A DNA stretch of 11,905 nt from UBA5436 sp964346085 (GTDB taxonomy: Bacteria; Bacillota; Clostridia; Saccharofermentanales; DTU023), in the NCBI GenBank assembly GCA_964346085.1, contig CAYFSZ010000041.1:1-11905 (forward strand), written 5' to 3'. Both the position numbers and the translations under genes were made by a program. Positions 1 through 5,006 of this stretch are shown one piece after another. Position 1 is the first letter of the stretch. Each line of letters starts with the position of its first letter. Under the pieces are notes generated by a model. That model was given only the letters and a program-made list of their open reading frames with translations. It ran no database searches and had not been told where the DNA came from.

Positions 1-13
1 TGAGTTCTGATAA

Positions 14-42
14 TTTTACGTTATCCCTTTTATAACGTAAAA
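14..42. repeat. Perfect 11-bp inverted repeat, repeat unit 1
   Basis: TTTTACGTTAT at 14-24 is perfectly complementary to ATAACGTAAAA at 32-42 across a 7-nt loop (CCCTTTT). This is the simplest form of the element and shows that the arms found throughout 1-200 are the two halves of one hairpin. It is not followed by a T-run in either direction, so a terminator role is not supported. Confidence 0.85.
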
Positions 43-58
43 ATTGAGTTCTGTTGAA

Positions 59-128
59 TTTACGTTATCCACTAGTAACGCAAAAATGATTTAATCAGTT
101 TTTTGCGTGTTTATTTCCATAACGTAAA
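59..128. repeat. Nested double palindrome, repeat unit 2
   Basis: The outer arms TTTACGTTAT (59-68) and ATAACGTAAA (119-128) pair perfectly over 10 bp. Inside them ACGCAAAAA (78-86) pairs perfectly with TTTTTGCGT (100-108). After a 2-nt bulge the pairing continues with TGAT (87-90) against ATCA (94-97). An alternative, mutually exclusive fold pairs 59-67 with 76-84 with one mismatch, which would be a G-U pair in RNA of the minus strand. The structure looks like one palindromic element inserted in the loop of another. Confidence 0.75.
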
Positions 129-145
129 AATCGAGTTCTGTTGAA

Positions 146-195
146 TTTACGTTATCCACTAGTAACGCAAAAGTGTACAAACTAACTTTTTGCGT
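146..195. repeat. Truncated palindromic repeat unit 3
   Basis: This unit repeats the left outer arm (146-155) and the inner palindrome, where ACGCAAAA (165-172) pairs with TTTTGCGT (188-195). GT (173-174) then pairs with AC (185-186) across a one-base bulge. The right outer arm seen in unit 2 is missing; the sequence passes into unrelated AT-rich DNA. The loop-proximal bases differ from unit 2 yet still pair, which suggests that the hairpin shape rather than its exact sequence is maintained. Confidence 0.7.
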
Positions 196-228
196 AATTC
201 AATCAAAACTAGAATAGGGAAAAACCAC

Positions 229-258
229 TTGAATCTAAATTTGAAATCAATGTATACT
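229..258 (+). promoter_or_regulatory. Probable sigma-A promoter for the nuclease-like gene
   Basis: A -35-like TTGAAT at 229-234 and a -10-like TATACT at 253-258 are separated by 18 bp, with TG directly before the -10. Transcription would start near 265, leaving a leader of about 100 nt that contains the inverted repeat at 312-327. It is the best plus-strand promoter match between the repeat cluster and the start at 365. The assignment rests on consensus match only. Confidence 0.5.
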
Positions 259-311
259 TAAATCATCAAATTATTTTCCCTTAATTCATTTTAATAACTG
301 ACGGAATAGCT

Positions 312-327
312 GCGTGATTCATCACGC
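312..327. promoter_or_regulatory. Perfect 7-bp inverted repeat in the leader
   Basis: GCGTGAT (312-318) and ATCACGC (321-327) form a perfect dyad with a 2-nt centre. With one bulged base the pairing can extend to CTG (310-312) and CAG (328-330). It sits 38 nt before the start codon at 365 and downstream of the predicted promoter. It could therefore be a repressor operator or an RNA hairpin in the leader. The following TATTTTC is too weak a T-run for a confident terminator or attenuator. It is GC-rich against a very AT-rich background. Confidence 0.5.
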
Positions 328-364
328 CAGTATTTTCAACAATAAAAAGTTATGAGGTGAATTT

Positions 365-1162
365 ATGAAAACATTATTCGAGATGCTTAAGAATTATAGT
401 CAGAAATGTGATATCTTTTTAAAAGAACTAGAGAAAAAGAAATTTCCTGAGGTAGAGGGAATTTTAGTCATTTCTAACACAACGAAAAAACCGATTTATT
501 ATCATCGAACAAAAGATCCGTTAACGGGACAATACAACACAGAATATATTCCAAATAGAAATGTAAAATTAATTTCTCAATTGGGAGAAAAACGATATTT
601 ATTTAAGTTGAATAGATTAGTAAAAAAGAGAAAGAGACAAACGTCGCATTTGCTCAAAGATTTTCATGATAATGAGTTTGATAATTTGTATCTCAAGATG
701 CATCCATTAAAGCGGGCATTCTTTTCTCCACTGATCCCAACTGTAGAACAAATCCGGACTGAATGGTTTAACAAACCATATCAAGGCAATTTTTTCAAAG
801 AAAATGAGCGAATGATTATGACCCGTAAGGGCAAACGCGTGCGCTCGAAAACGGAAAAAATTCTTGCTGAAACATTTGATGAACTAGGAATAATGTATAA
901 GTATGAATGTCCTCTTGAACTAGGAAATCGAATCATCTATCCGGATTTTACTTTTATGAACGATAAGTTAGAGCTAGTTTTTTGGGAGCATTTTGGGATG
1001 ATGGATGATCCTACTTACGCCACGCATGCATGCAATAAAATCAAACAATATGAAAAACAGGGAATTTTTCTCGGAGAAAGATTAATCATTACATTCGAGG
1101 ACTCAAAGAATGACTTAGATTATGAATGGGTTGATAGTCTAATCCAAAAGCATCTCTTATGA
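365..1162 (+). CDS. Uncharacterised PD-(D/E)XK nuclease-like protein
   Basis: 265 residues, starting at an ATG preceded by GAGGTGA four bases upstream. The C-terminal half has the layout of a restriction-endonuclease-like fold: a basic stretch and SKTE (161-164, candidate first acidic residue E164), then YPDF (192-195, D194) and WEHFGMM (207-213, E208). The lysine of the classical D/E-x-K triad appears replaced by H209 or supplied elsewhere. The segment ending in GIFLGERLIITFE (233-245) is typical of a family of hypothetical Bacillota proteins that I recall but cannot name by accession. The N-terminal third holds a short helical segment (1-25), a probable beta-rich part with YYHR (45-48), then a very basic helix (82-98). 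There is no signal peptide or membrane segment, so it is probably cytoplasmic. No partner gene is visible: it is a single gene convergent to rsmI, 17 nt apart. Nuclease activity is inferred from motifs, not shown. Confidence 0.8.
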   Translation: MKTLFEMLKNYSQKCDIFLKELEKKKFPEVEGILVISNTTKKPIYYHRTKDPLTGQYNTEYIPNRNVKLISQLGEKRYLFKLNRLVKKRKRQTSHLLKDFHDNEFDNLYLKMHPLKRAFFSPLIPTVEQIRTEWFNKPYQGNFFKENERMIMTRKGKRVRSKTEKILAETFDELGIMYKYECPLELGNRIIYPDFTFMNDKLELVFWEHFGMMDDPTYATHACNKIKQYEKQGIFLGERLIITFEDSKNDLDYEWVDSLIQKHLL

Positions 1163-1179
1163 TCCTAAGGCTAGAAGAA

Positions 1180-2040
1180 TTATTTCAATTCCAATCCCAT
1201 TTGGTAGATTTCATTTTTTGAAACAGAAAATTTTGTCGACAGATAATTAGAAGCAGATTTTAGTTTCATTCCTCCATCTAATAATTGCTGTAATTCTATT
1301 TGAATGTCATGTTTTAGATTGTCAGAAACTTCATTGTCCAAGTTTTCTCGTTCGGAATATTCAGCATAACCCTCGATGACAAGAACGAATTCACCTCTTG
1401 GAGCTTCTTCTTGATAGTGTGCAAATGCCTCTATTATCGTTCCATAAAAATAATTTTCATAGCGTTTGGTTAATTCTCTTCCAACCGCAATCTTTCGGTT
1501 TCCTAATTGAGAAGAGATAAAATCTTCTAATGTTTTTAGCAAACGATGAGGAGCTTCATATAATATAAAAGTTTCTTGCGTAGTTGATAGGTACTGTATC
1601 TGTTCGGATCGAATTTTTCCCTTGCCTTCTAAAAAACCAAAAAATAAATGATGGTCAGTATTGAGTCCAGATGCAATCAAGGCAGTTAGAGCAGCATTTG
1701 CTCCAGGTAAAGCAATGACTTGTATTTGTTGTTTCACTAATTCTTGAACAATAATTGCTCCTGGGTCAGAAATACAAGGCATGCCAGCATCTGAAACCAA
1801 CGCAATATTTTGACCATTGTCTAGCATTTCGATAATCTGTTCGACCCTGCTTCTCTCATTATGCTGATGATAGCTCATCAATTTTGTTTTTATCGAATAT
1901 TTAGACAGTAATAATGCAGTTGTTCTGGTATCTTCCGCTAAGATAACATCAACTTCTTTCAGTGTGGAAAGGCTTCGCATGGTGATATCATCGAGATTTC
2001 CGATTGGGACAGGAACCAGATAAAATTTCCCTATTTCCAT
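1180..2040 (-). CDS. rsmI: 16S rRNA (cytidine1402-2'-O)-methyltransferase RsmI
   Basis: 286 residues, the usual length for RsmI. This cytoplasmic enzyme uses S-adenosylmethionine to 2'-O-methylate C1402 of 16S rRNA in the decoding centre. The tetrapyrrole-methylase fold is clear: VPIGNLDDIT near residues 11-20, AEDTR at 35-39, SDAGMPCISDPG at 83-94 and LPGANAALTAL at 111-121. These correspond to the SAM-binding and substrate loops of the family. The C-terminal region from about residue 243 is the small helical RsmI-specific domain. The ATG at 2040 has TTGGAGT seven bases upstream. The gene lies after the ferredoxin terminator and has its own probable promoter (2072-2077), so it is likely monocistronic. 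It ends 17 nt from the convergent nuclease-like gene with no obvious terminator between them. Confidence 0.96.
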   Translation of the reverse strand: MEIGKFYLVPVPIGNLDDITMRSLSTLKEVDVILAEDTRTTALLLSKYSIKTKLMSYHQHNERSRVEQIIEMLDNGQNIALVSDAGMPCISDPGAIIVQELVKQQIQVIALPGANAALTALIASGLNTDHHLFFGFLEGKGKIRSEQIQYLSTTQETFILYEAPHRLLKTLEDFISSQLGNRKIAVGRELTKRYENYFYGTIIEAFAHYQEEAPRGEFVLVIEGYAEYSERENLDNEVSDNLKHDIQIELQQLLDGGMKLKSASNYLSTKFSVSKNEIYQMGLELK

Positions 2041-2071
2041 AATTTACTCCAATTATTCTTTGCTTTCACCT

Positions 2072-2080
2072 ATTGTAACA
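2072..2080 (-). promoter_or_regulatory. Probable extended -10 promoter for rsmI
   Basis: On the minus strand TG-T-TACAAT (-10 hexamer at 2072-2077, TG at 2079-2080) lies about 32 bases before the rsmI start. The -35 position falls in the T-run that ends the upstream terminator, so a good -35 is lacking and the extended -10 would have to compensate. The strong terminator just upstream makes a separate rsmI promoter necessary, which supports this call. Confidence 0.5.
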
Positions 2081-2094
2081 TAGAATTTCTGGAC

Positions 2095-2120
2095 AAAAAA
2101 AAGAGGGATTAAAATCCCTC
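2095..2120 (-). terminator. Rho-independent terminator of the ferredoxin gene
   Basis: On the minus strand GAGGGAT and ATCCCTC form a perfect 7-bp stem with a 4-nt loop (2103-2120), followed directly by eight T residues (2095-2102). It lies 24 nt after the ferredoxin stop codon and before rsmI. It is the only textbook intrinsic terminator in the window. Confidence 0.92.
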
Positions 2121-2144
2121 TCTTTATCTATTATTCTAGGAAGA

Positions 2145-2315
2145 TTATTCAGCTTCAATTGCGCCAACTGGGCAAACAGCTGCACAAGCACCACAGTCAA
2201 TACATTGATCTGGATCAATCATATATTGAGTATCTCCTTCTGAGATGCAAGATACTGGACATTCTTCACAACATGCACCACACATAATGCAAGCATCTGA
2301 TATAACATGAGCCAT
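2145..2315 (-). CDS. Small 2[4Fe-4S] ferredoxin
   Basis: 56 residues, from ATG at 2313-2315 to a TAA at 2145-2147. Two cluster-binding motifs are visible: C9-x2-C12-x2-C15-x3-C19-P and C38-x2-C41-x2-C44-x3-C48-P. This is the clostridial-type bacterial ferredoxin arrangement, in which each cluster takes three cysteines from one motif and the fourth from the other. The protein should be a soluble, low-potential electron carrier; its redox partner cannot be read from this window. Two additional cysteines, C16 (beside C15) and C23, are not part of the standard set. The start is fixed by a strong AAGGAGG about eight bases upstream. The gene has its own promoter and terminator, so it is monocistronic and probably well expressed. 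It is short enough to be missed by length-limited gene finding. Confidence 0.95.
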   Translation of the reverse strand: MAHVISDACIMCGACCEECPVSCISEGDTQYMIDPDQCIDCGACAAVCPVGAIEAE

Positions 2316-2352
2316 AATTAATTCCTCCTTACCTGACTTTTAACACATTCAC

Positions 2353-2381
2353 ATTTTAACAAACATATTTTTCACGAACAA
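2353..2381 (-). promoter_or_regulatory. Strong extended -10 promoter of the ferredoxin gene
   Basis: On the minus strand TTGTTC (-35, 2376-2381) and TAAAAT (-10, 2353-2358) are spaced by exactly 17 bp, and TG-T precedes the -10, giving an extended -10 element. Transcription would start near 2346, about 30 nt before the ferredoxin ATG, a short leader with room for the ribosome binding site only. This is the best promoter match in the window. Confidence 0.8.
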
Positions 2382-2390
2382 GTTTTCTAT

Positions 2391-2411
2391 AAAAAATTAG
2401 ACTCTGCTAAT
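2391..2411 (-). terminator. Weak terminator-like hairpin after hisE
   Basis: On the minus strand ATTAG and CTAAT form a 5-bp AT-rich stem around a 6-nt loop, followed by a run of T (2391-2396). It lies 16 nt after the hisE stop and before the ferredoxin promoter, where an operon end would be expected. The stem is short and weak, so much of the long operon transcript may read on into the ferredoxin gene and stop at 2095-2120. Confidence 0.35.
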
Positions 2412-2427
2412 CATCCATCAATGTATA

Positions 2428-2733
2428 TTAATCTTCGGCATCATTTTTTCTTCTAATTTTTAACTCTTCAGAAACTTCTGGCCATTCAATTTTAGAATTT
2501 TCTAATGCGACTGTAATATGATACAAGACATCAGCAACTTCATGGATGATTTGATCCCTATCATTGTCTTTTAAAGCAAGGACCAATTCGAGTGACTCTT
2601 CACCTACTTTTCTGGCAATATAATCTGCTCCTCGATCTTGGAGATAATTTGTGTAGGATGCAACAACAGGATTTGCCCTGCGGTCTGCAACAATAGCATA
2701 TAATTCTTGTAAAATATTTCTCTCTTGTGTCAT
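2428..2733 (-). CDS. hisE: Phosphoribosyl-ATP pyrophosphatase HisE, stand-alone
   Basis: 101 residues. HisE hydrolyses phosphoribosyl-ATP to phosphoribosyl-AMP, the second step of histidine synthesis. It belongs to the all-alpha MazG/NTP-pyrophosphatase superfamily, whose acidic residues bind Mg2+. Visible motifs are LYAIVADRRANP (11-22), SYTNYL (26-31), KVGEESLE (42-49) and EVADVLYH (65-72); the last two carry the metal-binding Glu/Asp residues. I chose ATG at 2733 over the in-frame TTG at 2757. GAGGAG at 2739-2744 sits five bases before the ATG, whereas the TTG would lie inside alr. The gene starts 10 nt after the alr stop, so it is the last gene of the long operon. No other his gene is visible, which is odd for a biosynthetic enzyme. 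A housecleaning pyrophosphatase role is an alternative, though the sequence resembles HisE more than MazG. Confidence 0.85.
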   Translation of the reverse strand: MTQERNILQELYAIVADRRANPVVASYTNYLQDRGADYIARKVGEESLELVLALKDNDRDQIIHEVADVLYHITVALENSKIEWPEVSEELKIRRKNDAED

Positions 2734-2738
2734 TTTCT

Positions 2739-2744
2739 CTCCTC
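2739..2744 (-). promoter_or_regulatory. Ribosome binding site that fixes the hisE start
   Basis: GAGGAG on the minus strand begins with the last base of the alr stop codon (TAG, 2744-2746) and is five bases from ATG at 2733. It rules against the upstream in-frame TTG at 2757 and indicates that hisE is translated right behind alr. Confidence 0.85.
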
Positions 2745-3931
2745 TAGTCTTGTTCAATTAATATTTTGGGAATACGAGTCGTTATCCTGCAAAGAATATC
2801 ATAAGAGATAGTTCCAGCTTGAGCGGCTAATTCATCTAAATCTTTATAATTGTTATTTTTATCTTTCCCAAAAATACAAACTTCATCTCCAACTTTTACA
2901 TCTTCGATTTCTGTTACGTCTAGCATACTTCTATCCATGCAAACACGGCCAACAATTGGCACTTCTTCTCCATGAACTAAAACAGTGCCCGAGTTTGATA
3001 AATGTCTATCAAAACCATCTGCATAGCCAGTTTCAATCGTTGCAATTTTCATTTTGTGATCAACTGCATATGTCATCCCATACCCTATGTAATTGTCTGC
3101 ATTGGTTTCATGAATGGATGAGATTTTGGAATAGAAACTCATGACAGGTTCTAATTTTAAGGCTTTTTTCAAATCTCGGTTTGGGCAACAACCATACATG
3201 GAAATCCCAATTCTAACAGCATCCAGTGTCATTTCAGGGAAAAAATATGAAGCAGCACTATTGGCACAATGTCTAATTTTGAAATGAATATCCTTTTTTT
3301 CTAATTCATCAATTACCGCCATAAAACGTCTGAATTGAATCTGAGTATAAGGGTTTTCAGGTTCATCCGCAACAGAAAAATGCGTAAATATTCCTTCTAC
3401 ATCAAAATGCTTTTTAAGAATTAGATCTGCTAAATAGTCCACTGTTTCAGCTTTTTTCTCTTCACTCGCAGAAAAACCAATTCGATTCATACCGGAATCA
3501 ATTTTAAAATGCACTTTAACTTTTAAATCATTCTTAGAAGGATTGACACGATAAAAATCTTGCATATCTTCTTTTAATGCTAAAGCATCAAATTCTGAAC
3601 AGATTGTCTGTGTGATGTTGTATTGCAATAAATAGTCTGCATAGCCTGGATGGTATGGACTTAATACCAAAATCGGGGTTTCAATTCCTGCATCACGCAA
3701 TTGTATTCCTTCTTGAACAGTTGCTACGGCTAAGTAAGAATAACCACATGCTTTCGCAATCTTAGCAACCCAGGAAGCTCCATGACCGTATGCGTTCGCT
3801 TTGATAACAGCAATTTTAATGACATTTTTGGGTAGAGCCTCAGAAATGTGTACTAAATTATTTCTTAATGCTGTTTCTGACAATTCACACCAGCTGCGAG
3901 TTGTATCCAAATCTATATCTGATTTTCTCAT
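2744..3931 (-). CDS. alr: Alanine racemase
   Basis: 395 residues, slightly longer than the usual 365-390. The PLP-dependent enzyme interconverts L- and D-alanine in the cytoplasm and supplies D-Ala for peptidoglycan and, in Gram-positives, teichoic-acid D-alanylation. Fold-type III features are complete. The PLP lysine is K44 in VIKANAYGHG (42-51). HFKIDSGMNRIGF (141-153) carries K143, which matches the often carbamylated lysine, and R150. The catalytic tyrosine is Y284 in IGYGMTY (282-288), and the C-terminal beta-domain has GRVCMDRSMLDV (328-339). The start ATG shares one base with the stop of the upstream racemase-like gene (TGATG), and AAGG lies a little further upstream, so translation is probably coupled. 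hisE follows 10 nt downstream. The residues conserved in active alanine racemases are all present. Confidence 0.96.
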   Translation of the reverse strand: MRKSDIDLDTTRSWCELSETALRNNLVHISEALPKNVIKIAVIKANAYGHGASWVAKIAKACGYSYLAVATVQEGIQLRDAGIETPILVLSPYHPGYADYLLQYNITQTICSEFDALALKEDMQDFYRVNPSKNDLKVKVHFKIDSGMNRIGFSASEEKKAETVDYLADLILKKHFDVEGIFTHFSVADEPENPYTQIQFRRFMAVIDELEKKDIHFKIRHCANSAASYFFPEMTLDAVRIGISMYGCCPNRDLKKALKLEPVMSFYSKISSIHETNADNYIGYGMTYAVDHKMKIATIETGYADGFDRHLSNSGTVLVHGEEVPIVGRVCMDRSMLDVTEIEDVKVGDEVCIFGKDKNNNYKDLDELAAQAGTISYDILCRITTRIPKILIEQD

Positions 3932-5004
3932 CAGTCGACAACCTTATAAATTCTAGTTGAATTGAAAAGTCTGTTTAAGCCTGAATAGTTAGGTTGGAAT
4001 TCAATAATATCTCCAATCTTCAAGTCATGATTATATTTCGAAACATTAAAGATTGAATAGTCCATGGATGCGTTGAGAAATTCAATACCTTTTTCTTTTG
4101 TTTTAATATCAGAAAAGGTAACATCTTGCTCGCCTAAAGCCACAATAATTCTACGAATGACACCAACATCGTGAAAAGATGGTGAAATTTCCTTATAGTT
4201 CAGACCAAGATCTCCAGTTGGAGCACTATTTTTTCTTTTATTCTCGACAACTTCAGCATATAAACTAAAAACATCTTGATGTAAATCCATGATGCGATGC
4301 TGATAGGAAGTTTCTCTGCCAAATAACCATGCTTGACCAACGATGACATGATTAAAGTCGATTGGAAAATCTTCATCATATAGTGCTTCAATCATACCTG
4401 AGTTGCCAGCCGAAACGTATTCCATTTGAAAATCAAAACGCTCTTCAATACGATGAACTAAGTCTGTGAATTCTTGTAATTTTTGAGGATTTGTACGAAC
4501 TCCATACATCGAATTTAATGCAAAGCGAAGTCCCTTAAATTCAATTCCACGTAGATTTAAAACTTGATGGACAAAATCAAAAATATCTTCTTCATTGATA
4601 CCAGCAGACAAATCTCCTAGCTCAACTAAAAGAATTACTCCATGTTTTTTATTCTGCACAACTGCAGCATCAGATAAAGCGAAAACTGTCTCTAATTCTG
4701 AGTTTAAGGATATATCAACATTACTAACAACTCTTGTCACTTCTGAGAGCATCGGAATTCGATCCAAAATCAGATTCTTAGCATATGGTTTCACTCTTTC
4801 CAGATTATCTAAGGAAGAATCAGAAAAAGTTTGTACTCCTGCTTCCAGCATAATTTTGACAATTGGTTCATATGCTGCAACACCTTTCGTAGAAAAATGA
4901 GCAGCAATGCCTTTACTTCTCAAAAATTGTATTAGGCTTTGAATATTATATGTAAGCTTTTGACTATCAATACTTAAGCAAGGAAAATTTTTATATTGAT
5001 TCAT
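3931..5004 (-). CDS. Alanine/ornithine racemase-family PLP enzyme
   Basis: 357 residues, the size of the alanine/ornithine racemase-like family (ornithine racemase Orr of clostridia is the named member). It is a PLP-binding alanine-racemase-type TIM barrel with a C-terminal beta-domain. STKG at 38-41 provides K40 as candidate Schiff-base lysine. The barrel continues through DRIPMLSEV, DISLNSELETV, VELGDLSAGI and SAGNSG, and LFGRETSY is the family's late signature. The C-terminal part has ALGEQDV and IGDIIEFQPNY. Compared with the family as I remember it, a usual TCYGG-like segment here reads SMYGV, so the substrate may differ from ornithine. ATG at 5004 follows an AGAGG-type ribosome site and lies only two bases after the DUF4349 stop. 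It overlaps alr by one base. Two different racemases side by side suggest D-amino-acid supply to the cell wall, but the substrate cannot be read from sequence. Confidence 0.85.
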   Translation of the reverse strand: MNQYKNFPCLSIDSQKLTYNIQSLIQFLRSKGIAAHFSTKGVAAYEPIVKIMLEAGVQTFSDSSLDNLERVKPYAKNLILDRIPMLSEVTRVVSNVDISLNSELETVFALSDAAVVQNKKHGVILLVELGDLSAGINEEDIFDFVHQVLNLRGIEFKGLRFALNSMYGVRTNPQKLQEFTDLVHRIEERFDFQMEYVSAGNSGMIEALYDEDFPIDFNHVIVGQAWLFGRETSYQHRIMDLHQDVFSLYAEVVENKRKNSAPTGDLGLNYKEISPSFHDVGVIRRIIVALGEQDVTFSDIKTKEKGIEFLNASMDYSIFNVSKYNHDLKIGDIIEFQPNYSGLNRLFNSTRIYKVVD

Positions 5005-5006
5005 GT

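Larger units (their letters stand above)
1..200. repeat. Cluster of nested palindromic intergenic repeats
   Basis: The octamer GAGTTCTG recurs at 2-9, 46-53 and 133-140, each time followed by a palindrome built from the arms TTTACGTTA and TAACGYAAA. Bases 46-85 and 133-172 are an exact 40-bp direct repeat, and the similarity resumes for the last nine bases of a 63-bp frame (46-108 versus 133-195). The first unit (2-44) is a simple hairpin. The second (46-131) carries the same outer palindrome with a second palindrome nested in its loop. The third (133-195) lacks the outer right arm and looks truncated. The array probably continues off the left edge. No ORF of useful length lies here and none of the hairpins has a U-tract typical of an intrinsic terminator. 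I infer a REP/MITE-like intergenic repeat; its family is not identified. Confidence 0.8.

Noticed and set aside
14..128. Intrinsic terminator(s) in the repeat cluster
   Set aside because: The stems are AT-rich and not followed by a T-run in either direction, and no gene ends here within the window.
1..200. CRISPR array
   Set aside because: Direct repeats are present, but there are only two exact copies, the distances between GAGTTCTG boxes are uneven (44 and 87 bp), the 'spacers' are themselves palindromic, and no cas gene is present.
310..336. Terminator or attenuator at the GCGTGAT dyad
   Set aside because: The following TATTTTC is interrupted and short. An operator or leader hairpin fits equally well, so it was listed only as a regulatory dyad.
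2428..2733. MazG-type nucleotide pyrophosphohydrolase instead of HisE
   Set aside because: The superfamily is shared, but length, the N-terminal LYAIVADRRANP and SYTNYL motifs and the KVGEES/EVADVLYH pair fit HisE better.
2734..2757. Longer HisE starting at an in-frame TTG
   Set aside because: That start lies inside alr and lacks a ribosome site, while GAGGAG sits five bases from the ATG at 2733 and family members begin near that point.
2956..3144. Plus-strand open frame within alr
   Set aside because: It is antisense to a well-supported gene, has no recognisable family and no ribosome binding site evidence.
4200..4900. Open frames overlapping the ornithine-racemase-like gene (minus strand 4200-4391, plus strand 4595-4900)
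   Set aside because: Both are shadows in other frames of a gene with clear family similarity along its whole length.
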